This document shows, in pieces, positions 51,514-59,160 of a stretch of DNA of 64,000 bases. Position numbers and translations under genes: made by a program. This stretch comes from an uncultured Fibrobacter sp. Lineage in GTDB: Bacteria; Fibrobacterota; Fibrobacteria; Fibrobacterales; Fibrobacteraceae. Positions within the stretch are counted from its first letter, which is position 1; each line of letters opens with the position of its first letter. The stretch is from the NCBI RefSeq assembly GCF_947166265.1, contig NZ_CAMVDO010000004.1, forward strand, positions 104,419 through 168,418. Reading direction: 5' to 3'. Below the pieces are notes generated by a model. It saw only the letters and a list, made by a program, of their open reading frames with translations, was not told the DNA's origin and did no database searches.

Positions 51514-54120
51514 CTATGGAGCATCCTTTACGCAACGGACGGAATAGGCGTTGACCTTACAGTAATTGTAGTTGAGGCCTGAACGGTCCGTCATGACATA
51601 CCAGTAGTAAGCGCTGGCACCACTGTAAATATGCTCAGTCGAGCTCCAGAATATAGCCCCAGAGCCGACATTACTGTAGCTGCCATCGCAATAGCCACCA
51701 GCAGGGAAAACTGATAATCCGTAAGTATCCGTCGCGCCAGACCAATTCACAAAGCCTTTCGCCTGCATCGCATAGGGAATGCTACCCACAGCAGAATCAA
51801 GCGTTTTCCATTCGCTGCCACTGGGAAGGTGCCAACCTTCGGGGCATACGCCTCGAACCGGTTCAGTCAGTTCGCAATCCTTGCCGTAGCCGCATTCTTC
51901 TTCGGTTTTTCCTACCGCTGCAGCCCAAGTATAGAGTCTACCATACTTTGCGCAGCTATCGAGAGAATCGTTGTAGCAGTAGCTCTGACCTTCTACTTCA
52001 TAATTCAGATTTTCAGCCATCCACACCTGATTTTCAATCATTATCGTTCTATACTCTGTTCCGGCATCATCCTTTATCGTTCCCGAATTTTTTTCGACAT
52101 CGAATTTCCAACCGTCTTCGGTACATTTGTAATAGGAGTATTGTCCATCAAACATCACACTTGTGCCATGAATGTAGCTGACGCATCCCCTATTCCATTC
52201 TAATTCCGTAGGGGTCACAAGCCTAAACGTATCCGCATCACACACATACTTATTGGTTGATTTCAAATAACCCTTAAGAATCGCGCCATAGCCATAGCGG
52301 CCATTCTTTCCCTTTTGACATTCTACAAGTGAATCCTGCGTATCGTTGTACTTTTCAGATTCAATTGGGACCCACTTACGCGAAATACCGCCGTATAACT
52401 GTTTCCTGCATTCGTAAAACTTTTTATTATACCTGAACGAAGTCGTATCATCCTTAATGCACGCCGATCCACCATAGTGTTTTTCAAATATGCTATCAAG
52501 ATCCGTTCCCTGCCGCCAGTAGCCGTTTTCAAAAACATACGTAATATACTGATTCACCTGGCCATTTCTTACATTTCCTGTAGAGAAGTCTTTTCCCCAA
52601 CCCATGGTGTCCTTCTCGATATCCTTCGCCATTACCCATCTGGCGTTTGGGCTTCCGCCTTGGAAACTACACTTAAAGCGAACATTCCGTGCCGTATCAA
52701 CATAGCTTTCAGCATAATACATTGAATTCCTGTTCGAAACATGCTTTACAGTTTCCATCGGGACATCCTTTCCACAAACACCTAGGCCTAGCTCAGTCCC
52801 ATAAAAGGGGCGTGCGAACCACTCAAAATGCGGCACAGAGTCTGAAAGTTTCCAATCACTGACATGCTTGCGAATCTCGACAAACTTACTTCTTGTAACA
52901 TTTAGAGCTGAATCAGCAGTAATAGCCCAATCTGCGAGTTCAGTCCTCTTCGCAGGATTGTCCCATGCACCATCTTCCGCCAAATCGTCAGCCATTTCCG
53001 TCAAGAGCACCGAAAGATCCGTTTCATCACCATCGCCCTGCAACAGAACCGAGATGGCGAGGAGTGCGGCATCTGCATCCGTCTTGCCAAACACATCTAA
53101 GTCTTCAGATTCCGTCTTGAATTTGCTCGCATCAATGTGGAACGCTTCAAAAATTTCAGCCTGAGCCTGCTTTTTTGCCGCCCTTACCGTTTTATTTTCC
53201 TTCGTTACCAGATGATACACACGGTCTTTTTCAAGGTGCGTCAGCAGATTCACATTGGCAGACCTACGCATAAGCATATTGGTGTAGGCCTGCAATTTGA
53301 TAGCCGAGCTCGTATTATTGCCTGTCACCTCGTTACGATACTTACCTTCCACTTCAATCAGGGCATATTGGCTAACTAGATTACGTGAGCTAAACTTGTA
53401 GCGGCCATCATTACTCGTAATGACACTAGAAAAAGAATTACCCATCTGCTTGAGGGTTCGGCCATCCGAAAGTTCATACAACAAAACTGAAGATCCTTTC
53501 AAGAACGGGCCTTTCTGCGAATAGCCCGAGAGCGAATCCAGCGAAATTGCAACCTTTTCCGAATCCAATTCCAATGTGTCACTAGAGGTCGTATCCGCCC
53601 CACCCCTAAAATTCAGCGTCATCGTAGAATCGCCGCACTTGATAGTGACCGAGGAATCCGTCTGAGCGGCTAACGTACAGCCAGCACCGTTTTTGCCTTC
53701 CTTACCAACATCACCTTTCTCGCCGTCCTTTCCATTTACACCGTTCAATACCACGCCAATGCTATCGCCGTTGCAGATAATCTTTAAGCCGCTCTTGTCC
53801 TTGAGTTCCTTCGTGGTGCAACTGTAATTGCCATTATCCAGGTAAACGGTATCGCCCGCCACGAACACCGTATCTTTCGCGGATTCCTTCGTGGCAAACC
53901 ACTTGCCATCTACACAAACGCGAATCGAGGATTCCCCCTTTACAAGAGCCTGTTCACCTTCGTTGTCCTTGGTGCATTTCGGCAAATCCTTCACCGACGA
54001 CACAACCTCCATGCCAATCTGGTTAATGTTCGTGACATTTTCGGTCGTTCCCTGCTCACCGCAAGCGGCGAAGAAAAGAGACGAAAGAGCGAGTGTAAAA
54101 ATAAGGGCGTGAGTTTTCAT
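51514..54120 (-). CDS. FISUMP-domain lipoprotein (paralog 6)
   Basis: 868 aa; lipobox FAAC, Cys20. The head (GTTENVTNINQIGMEVVSS) shares a 119-nt identical DNA tract with paralog 8 (53948-54066 = 61346-61464). Only 7 collagen-like triplets. The middle domain is the GYSQKGPFLKGSSVLLYE type of paralog 1, not that of paralog 8, so it is a mosaic. Three modules (RWVMAKDIEKDTMGWG; FYECRKQLYGGISRKW; KYVCDADTFRLVTPTELEW) follow, then the FISUMP domain with MAENLNYE and CPEGWHLPSGSEWKTL. It is a single-gene unit with a leaderless-type start. Confidence 0.9.
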   Translation of the reverse strand: MKTHALIFTLALSSLFFAACGEQGTTENVTNINQIGMEVVSSVKDLPKCTKDNEGEQALVKGESSIRVCVDGKWFATKESAKDTVFVAGDTVYLDNGNYSCTTKELKDKSGLKIICNGDSIGVVLNGVNGKDGEKGDVGKEGKNGAGCTLAAQTDSSVTIKCGDSTMTLNFRGGADTTSSDTLELDSEKVAISLDSLSGYSQKGPFLKGSSVLLYELSDGRTLKQMGNSFSSVITSNDGRYKFSSRNLVSQYALIEVEGKYRNEVTGNNTSSAIKLQAYTNMLMRRSANVNLLTHLEKDRVYHLVTKENKTVRAAKKQAQAEIFEAFHIDASKFKTESEDLDVFGKTDADAALLAISVLLQGDGDETDLSVLLTEMADDLAEDGAWDNPAKRTELADWAITADSALNVTRSKFVEIRKHVSDWKLSDSVPHFEWFARPFYGTELGLGVCGKDVPMETVKHVSNRNSMYYAESYVDTARNVRFKCSFQGGSPNARWVMAKDIEKDTMGWGKDFSTGNVRNGQVNQYITYVFENGYWRQGTDLDSIFEKHYGGSACIKDDTTSFRYNKKFYECRKQLYGGISRKWVPIESEKYNDTQDSLVECQKGKNGRYGYGAILKGYLKSTNKYVCDADTFRLVTPTELEWNRGCVSYIHGTSVMFDGQYSYYKCTEDGWKFDVEKNSGTIKDDAGTEYRTIMIENQVWMAENLNYEVEGQSYCYNDSLDSCAKYGRLYTWAAAVGKTEEECGYGKDCELTEPVRGVCPEGWHLPSGSEWKTLDSAVGSIPYAMQAKGFVNWSGATDTYGLSVFPAGGYCDGSYSNVGSGAIFWSSTEHIYSGASAYYWYVMTDRSGLNYNYCKVNAYSVRCVKDAP

Positions 54121-54127
54121 GTTTCCA

Positions 54128-54133
54128 AATATA
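54128..54133 (-). promoter_or_regulatory. TATATT box 7 nt before FISUMP paralog 6 ATG
   Basis: On the minus strand TATATT-TGGAAAC-ATG. GGA in the spacer could be a very weak ribosome site. Confidence 0.45.
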
Positions 54134-54292
54134 AAAAAGCCAAAAATGAGTCTTTTTCGATTGTAAAAAATTTTTCCGTGAACAAGCTGTTAGTTGCTGC
54201 AAACAGTTGTTTGCAAAATTTAGCGATATTGCGATTTCGACTGTTTTATTTGATAGATTTGACAACCCAAGACCTGCAAATGGAACCTTATT

Positions 54293-55207
54293 ATGAACCG
54301 AAGTGACTTTTTTGCCATGGTGAAGGATGTCCACCAGCATCCCGAACGCCTCGCCGAATACCGCAAGACTTACAAGAACATTTACCCGTTCAGTGACGGC
54401 ATTTTCAAGATGCTCATGGCGAACGAGGCCAAGCCCGAGCGCACAGTGAAGTTTCTGAATGCGATGCTTATGCTCTCCGGCGGGAATGCAATCAAGTCTT
54501 TTACGCTGGGAGTTCCCGAGAACCCAGGTGTTCTGGACGACAAGTCCGCCATTTTCGATATTTATGGCGTTACTCAAGGCGGTAGCCCCGTTCTTATCGA
54601 AGTTCAGCAGACCTTCAACACGCTTTTTGTCGACAGGCTTATTTACTACACTTCCCGCGTCGTTTCGCGCACAGTCAAGAAGTCGCAGGACTACAACCTG
54701 CCCCACATTTACGTACTTTCGCTGCTCACCGAGAACCAGTTCCCACTGGAACGGGATACCTACCTGCATCATGCACAGCTCGTGCGCAACCGCCGCATGT
54801 TCTACGACAAGTTGGATGTCTATCTTGTCGAAGTCGAGAAGTTCTTCGCCATTGATGACCGCACTCCCCTAGAAAGTCGTGAAATGACCGACCGTGCCGA
54901 AATGCTACGTATTTTTCGCGATGTCCTCGAAGAAAAGGAGATTCCTGCCGAAAAGTTGCAGCGGCTCCTTGACAAGGAGTTTGCGAAAGATGTATCTTTG
55001 CAAGGGTTCACCGACGAAACGCTTTTGAACGAGGTTGACGGAATGACGGACATGCTTTACGAAAAACAGGGCGCTTACCTGCAAGGGAAAGAAGACGACC
55101 GTAAGGAGGTTGCCAAAATTTTGATTGATGCCGGCATCCTTACTCCAGAAAAGGCAATTTTCCTTCTGCACATTAATAAAAGAGACCTTCAATCTAGCGA
55201 AAAATAA
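54293..55207 (+). CDS. Rpn-family PD-(D/E)XK nuclease / recombination-promoting protein
   Basis: 304 aa. N-terminal PFSDGIFKMLMAN and the core DDKSAIFDIYGVTQGGSPVLIEVQ with Asp89, Glu103 and Gln105 in the D...ExQ arrangement of Rpn nucleases; a helical C-terminal half ends with ILIDAGILTPEKAIFLL, common in this group. Rpn proteins are DNA endonucleases that raise recombination, often annotated as putative transposases. It sits between two FISUMP genes that show signs of exchange. A 20-nt piece of its own 3' part is repeated behind the stop. Confidence 0.85.
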   Translation: MNRSDFFAMVKDVHQHPERLAEYRKTYKNIYPFSDGIFKMLMANEAKPERTVKFLNAMLMLSGGNAIKSFTLGVPENPGVLDDKSAIFDIYGVTQGGSPVLIEVQQTFNTLFVDRLIYYTSRVVSRTVKKSQDYNLPHIYVLSLLTENQFPLERDTYLHHAQLVRNRRMFYDKLDVYLVEVEKFFAIDDRTPLESREMTDRAEMLRIFRDVLEEKEIPAEKLQRLLDKEFAKDVSLQGFTDETLLNEVDGMTDMLYEKQGAYLQGKEDDRKEVAKILIDAGILTPEKAIFLLHINKRDLQSSEK

Positions 55208-55233
55208 AGAGCTAACGAGGTTGACGGAATGAC
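55028..55233. repeat. 20-nt direct repeat, one copy in the Rpn gene and one behind it
   Basis: AACGAGGTTGACGGAATGAC at 55028-55047 and again exactly at 55214-55233, 186 nt apart. The second copy is outside the gene and its flanks do not match, so it may be what is left of a second Rpn gene or of a deletion end. Confidence 0.7.
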
Positions 55234-55579
55234 AGGAAACAACCTCAAATTGCAAGCGGAACTTGCAAGGGATCGTTAGCCTGTCTTTCGTTTTCAAAGC
55301 TGCAACCGGCATCAGAATTCTCGTTAAGTCATGTATTTATAAGAGAACTATTTGACATAGGTAACTTTTCTAACATCTTTTCTTTTATTGGAATCGCAAT
55401 ATTCTGTGCGGCAAGGATTCCTACAACCTGTTGATTATCTATAGGCAAGCCAACCATTTCATTCAATTAAGAAACTTTCCATCGCCAATTCTTTTTCAAA
55501 TGGGAATGGTTCTAATTTCGAACTATTTAAAGTGGCTTTTGTAACCAAATTCATTGTCATAATCCTTTTTGTTAATGTT
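55208..55579. other. 372-nt gene-free region
   Basis: Holds the second 20-nt copy, a perfect hairpin TTGCAAG-CGGAA-CTTGCAA (55250-55268) and an outer pair GACAGG (55231) / CCTGTC (55280-55285) followed by TTTCGTTTTC. That structure may terminate the Rpn transcript. The rest is AT-rich with no supported gene. Confidence 0.5.
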
Positions 55580-58500
55580 TTAATCCTTGAGGCAACGAAC
55601 CGAGTAGCCGTCGACCTTGGTGCTGCAGTGGTCCGCATTACTCGCACCCAAGTACCAGCGGCAGGCGAAATTGCCACTGTACTCAGTGGCACTCCAGAAG
55701 TAGGCGTCCGAGCCGACGTAGTAGAAATTGCCATTGTAGTAGTAGCCAGCAGGAAGCGCGGAGAACCCGTAAGTGTCAGTAGCGCTGGACCAGCCGTCAA
55801 AGCCCTTGGCCTGCATGGCGTAAGGCGAACTACCGATTGCGGAATACAAGGTGTTCCATTCTGCCCAAGTCGGGATATGCCAGCCTTCGGGGCAGATGCC
55901 CCTTGCTGAAGTTGCTACCGTGCAGGTCTTGGTCTTGGGATTGCCATAACCGCAGCCCTTGCTGTTATCGGAATAGAGGCCCGCCGAATCCATGACGGCA
56001 GCCCAGGTGTAGTAGCGCCCATAAGTTTCGCCGTTATCCGTATTGGTATAGGTGCCGTATGTGGAGCCATCCACCTTATAATCAAGGTTTAGGTTTTCGG
56101 CCATCCAGGTCTGTTCGCCAATCTTTATCGTGTAATAAGACTTGCCATCCCTTTCATCGTTTAGCCTTCCAAATTTCGATTCAATCCTTTGAATCGTTAC
56201 ATACGAATCCCATTCACTATTTTCCTTGCAAACAAATCCATATTCTGCATAATCCGATTCTGCAGTTTTTTTGAAGAAGCCCTGATTATAAGATGTACAA
56301 CCCAAAGCAAATTCTATTTCCTTGGGTTTCGCCACCCTGAACTCTCCGCCGTCGCAAGCGTATGTCTTGTCCGTATTCACACGGCCCTTCAGCAATGTTC
56401 CGTCACCATACGTGCCCATTTTATTGCATTCACCACGCGCTTCGTAGGTATCGTTGTAGATATCGGGAGCGACTTTCCATCCTCGCACGGCACCATCCGT
56501 ATTCGCCGTACATACATAATACACATCTTTATACTTGACGGTAGAGGTGTCTCCAACCGTAAGGCAAGCCGTGCCTTCCGCCTCTTTTACAAGCAAACTA
56601 TCCAAAGCAGTTCCAAGTCGCCAATTGTCATCCTGATAGACATAAGTTGTAGTTGTATTAATTTGTCCATTGCGAACTTCGCCATTAAACTCGCCAGCCC
56701 CCCAAGTTGCAGTATCCTTCTCAATGTCTGTTGCAATACGCCAAGCTTGATTCACGCACTTGTACCAGTTTTTGTCAGAACCTAACGCTACCGTATCCTT
56801 GCGCCACGCCACACAACCTTTTCCAACCAAACTATCAACATTCGTTCCATGGCGCCAGTTCTTATTTTCATAGACATACGTCAGTGTCGAATTCAAGCGA
56901 CCATTGCGGACGGCGCCCTCGTTGAACTTATGGCCCCAGCCCATAGTATCCTTTTCGATGTCCGTTGCCACACGCCACCGGAACAGGCTGGCGTCATCAC
57001 AGATAAAGCGGATTTTTTCGCCAATACTTGTAATATCGTTATAATTTTTGGTATAGTACATTGTTGATTTCGAATTCGGTACATTCTTCACCGTCCCCTC
57101 AGGAACGCTATCGCTACCACATACGCCAAGGCCAAGCTCTTCACTCCAAAAACTACGAACAAACTTTTCGAAGTCGGGAACATCACCGAGCCCCCAATTC
57201 ATAACATTGGTTCGATAAGTCGCCAGTTTGCTATTCGATGTAGATGCATAAGAATCTATAGAAACAACCCAATCGGCAATCTCAGCCTTTCTCTCGGCAT
57301 CGTCCCAGGAGCCATCTTCAGCCAAGTCGTTCGCCATATCCGTCAACAGCACCGAGAGTTCCGTTTCACTAGAATCACGTTGCAAAAGAATCGAAATAGC
57401 AAGGAGGGCGGCATCAGCGTCCGTTTTACCGAACACATCGAGGTCTTCGGACTCCGTCTTGAATTGGCTCGCGTCAATATGGAATGCCTTCAAGATTTCA
57501 GCCTGAGCCTGCTTTTTAGCAGCCCTCACCGTCATTTTTTCCTTCGTTACCAGGTAAAACACGCGGTCCTTTTCAAGGTGCGTCAGCAAGTTCACGTTCG
57601 CAGACTTACGCATTAGCATATTGGTGTAAGCTTGCAATTTGATATCCGTGGTCGTATTCCTGCCGGTCACCTCGTTTCGGTACTTGCCGTCCACCACTAG
57701 CAATGCATACTGGCTCACCAAATCACGCGACTGGAACTTATAGCGGCCATCGTTACTGTTGATAGTGCTCGTAAAGTTACCATTCGTCTGCTTCAAGGTG
57801 CGGCCATCGGAAAGTTCGTACAAATAAACGGTCGAACCCTTCAGGAACGGTCCCTTCTGCGAATAGCCCGAGAGCGAATCCAGCGAAATTGCAACCTTTT
57901 CAGAATCCAGTTCCAATGTGTCACTAGAGGTCGTATCCGCCGAAGCTCCCCCACCCCTAAAATTCAGCGTCATCGTAGAATCACCACACTTGATAGTGGC
58001 AGAAGTATCCGTCTGCTTGACAATTGTACAGCCAGCACCGTCTTTGCCGTTGGTTCCATTCGTACCGTTAGTTCCGTTCTTGCCATCGGTTCCATTTTTA
58101 CCATCTTTGCCGGCGGCACCAGGATCCCCTTTTTCACCCTGAATTCCCTGTTCGCCCTTTTCCCCGTCCTTTCCCGCAACACCAGGGTCACCTTTTTCGC
58201 CGTCCTTTCCATTTACACCGTTCAGCACAACGCCGATGGAATCACCGTTACAGATAATCTTGAGGCCGCTCTTGTCTTTAAGTTCCTTGGTGGTGCAGCT
58301 GTAATTGCTATTATCCAGGTAAACGGTATCGCCCGCCATGAACACCGTATCTTTCGAGGATTCCTTCGTGGCAAACCACTTGCCATCTACACAAACGCGA
58401 ATCGAAGATTCGCCCTTCACTAGAGCCTGTTCACCTTCGTTGTTCTTGGTGCATTTGGGAAGGTCTTTCACCGAAGAAACGATTTCGGTGCCGCCAGTTG

Positions 58501-58630
58501 CCACTTCCACAATTTTTTCGGTGGTGGTATTTTCGCCGCAAGCAGAAAGAAGGACTGCAGCGAGAATAGCTACGATGGATTGCCACGCCCCTTTGTGGCT
58601 CGCAATGACGTTGTTAATGAATTGTTCCAT
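55580..58630 (-). CDS. FISUMP-domain lipoprotein (paralog 7, longest)
   Basis: The start is the ATG at 58630 (1016 aa). Lipobox LSAC, Cys31. Residues about 8-18 of the signal peptide (VIASHKGAWQS) are encoded by a repeat element (58578-58610). The head NTTTEKIVEVATGGTEIVSS matches paralog 1, then 21 collagen-like triplets. The middle domain is a hybrid (GYSQ... as in paralog 1, then YLYELSDGRTLKQTNGNF as in the others). It has the most modules, four or five, between about 57010 and 56200 (RWRVATDIEKDTMGWG, AWRIATDIEKDTATWG, WKVAPDIYNDTYEA, EFRVAKPKEIEF). The FISUMP domain has MAENLNLD and CPEGWHIPTWAEWNTL. Confidence 0.9.
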   Translation of the reverse strand: MEQFINNVIASHKGAWQSIVAILAAVLLSACGENTTTEKIVEVATGGTEIVSSVKDLPKCTKNNEGEQALVKGESSIRVCVDGKWFATKESSKDTVFMAGDTVYLDNSNYSCTTKELKDKSGLKIICNGDSIGVVLNGVNGKDGEKGDPGVAGKDGEKGEQGIQGEKGDPGAAGKDGKNGTDGKNGTNGTNGTNGKDGAGCTIVKQTDTSATIKCGDSTMTLNFRGGGASADTTSSDTLELDSEKVAISLDSLSGYSQKGPFLKGSTVYLYELSDGRTLKQTNGNFTSTINSNDGRYKFQSRDLVSQYALLVVDGKYRNEVTGRNTTTDIKLQAYTNMLMRKSANVNLLTHLEKDRVFYLVTKEKMTVRAAKKQAQAEILKAFHIDASQFKTESEDLDVFGKTDADAALLAISILLQRDSSETELSVLLTDMANDLAEDGSWDDAERKAEIADWVVSIDSYASTSNSKLATYRTNVMNWGLGDVPDFEKFVRSFWSEELGLGVCGSDSVPEGTVKNVPNSKSTMYYTKNYNDITSIGEKIRFICDDASLFRWRVATDIEKDTMGWGHKFNEGAVRNGRLNSTLTYVYENKNWRHGTNVDSLVGKGCVAWRKDTVALGSDKNWYKCVNQAWRIATDIEKDTATWGAGEFNGEVRNGQINTTTTYVYQDDNWRLGTALDSLLVKEAEGTACLTVGDTSTVKYKDVYYVCTANTDGAVRGWKVAPDIYNDTYEARGECNKMGTYGDGTLLKGRVNTDKTYACDGGEFRVAKPKEIEFALGCTSYNQGFFKKTAESDYAEYGFVCKENSEWDSYVTIQRIESKFGRLNDERDGKSYYTIKIGEQTWMAENLNLDYKVDGSTYGTYTNTDNGETYGRYYTWAAVMDSAGLYSDNSKGCGYGNPKTKTCTVATSARGICPEGWHIPTWAEWNTLYSAIGSSPYAMQAKGFDGWSSATDTYGFSALPAGYYYNGNFYYVGSDAYFWSATEYSGNFACRWYLGASNADHCSTKVDGYSVRCLKD
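58578..58610. repeat. Repeat element encoding part of a FISUMP signal peptide
   Basis: GTCATTGCGAGCCAC...GTGGCAATCC on the minus strand, an imperfect palindrome of the widespread GTCATTGCGAG...GGCAATCC type. It differs from the REP-like family found in the other copies. It is read in frame. Confidence 0.7.
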
Positions 58631-58637
58631 ACTTCGA

Positions 58638-58643
58638 AATATA
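58638..58643 (-). promoter_or_regulatory. TATATT box 7 nt before FISUMP paralog 7 ATG
   Basis: On the minus strand TATATT-TCGAAGT-ATG, no ribosome site. Divergent from the box at 58710. Confidence 0.45.
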
Positions 58644-58709
58644 ATAAAAAGGTTTACACCGTCACATTTCAAAACAGACAACACACTACCCCTTTATCCG
58701 TCAAATTGT

Positions 58710-58715
58710 TATATT
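58710..58715 (+). promoter_or_regulatory. TATATT box 6 nt before the ATG of the ATPase remnant
   Basis: TATATT-AAGAGT-ATG; retained although the gene behind it is destroyed. Confidence 0.4.
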
Positions 58716-58721
58716 AAGAGT

Positions 58722-59064
58722 ATGGAAATCTACGTCAATCCGAATACAGCGAATTTTGAAGAAGCCTTGAACTCGCCCATCTATGCGGACATTTCCACAG
58801 CAAAGATGACGTGTTCACCTATTTGGTTCATCTCAGTTATCTAGCATACGATCGTAAAGAGCAACAATGCTACATACCTAACCGCAAGATGCGCAACCAG
58901 TGGATAAAAGTCCTCTCAGATTTTTTCAAGTTCAAAGAAACTGTAGAACTAATTCAGAACACACTCGAAATGAAAAATACAGCAGCGATTTCTTGTTTGT
59001 CGGCGTAAACTACGACGAACAAACCAAGGAACACAAGTGCGTCATCGAGAAGTTCGTGAAGTGA
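58722..59064 (+). pseudogene. Remnant of an AAA-ATPase / PD-(D/E)XK (DUF1703-type) gene
   Basis: The first 25 codons (MEIYVNPNTANFEEALNSPIYAD) match the start of the AAA-ATPase-like proteins common in rumen bacteria. The frame then jumps to a C-terminal piece (SKDDVFTYLVHLSYLAYD; IPNRKMRNQW), and a further frameshift near 58985 is needed to read the normal end (FLFVGVNYDEQTKEHKCVIEKFVK, stop at 59062). The whole ATPase core is gone: about 115 codons are left of an expected 500 or more. The remains are in the original order, so this is a large internal deletion plus a frameshift. The family assignment is from memory of the motifs. Confidence 0.75.
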
Positions 59065-59097
59065 TTGCTAGACTCAATAGTTCGTCTTTCGAATAAC

Positions 59098-59134
59098 AAA
59101 AAAGGCTGTCTCCAGAATCGGAAACAGCCTTTTT
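59098..59134. terminator. Terminator
   Basis: GGCTGT (59104-59109) / ACAGCC (59124-59129) extended by A-run/T-run pairing on both sides; usable in both directions, between the remnant and FISUMP paralog 8. Confidence 0.8.
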
Positions 59135-59160
59135 GTTAGTTTGTTTGTCAAACTTCTGTT

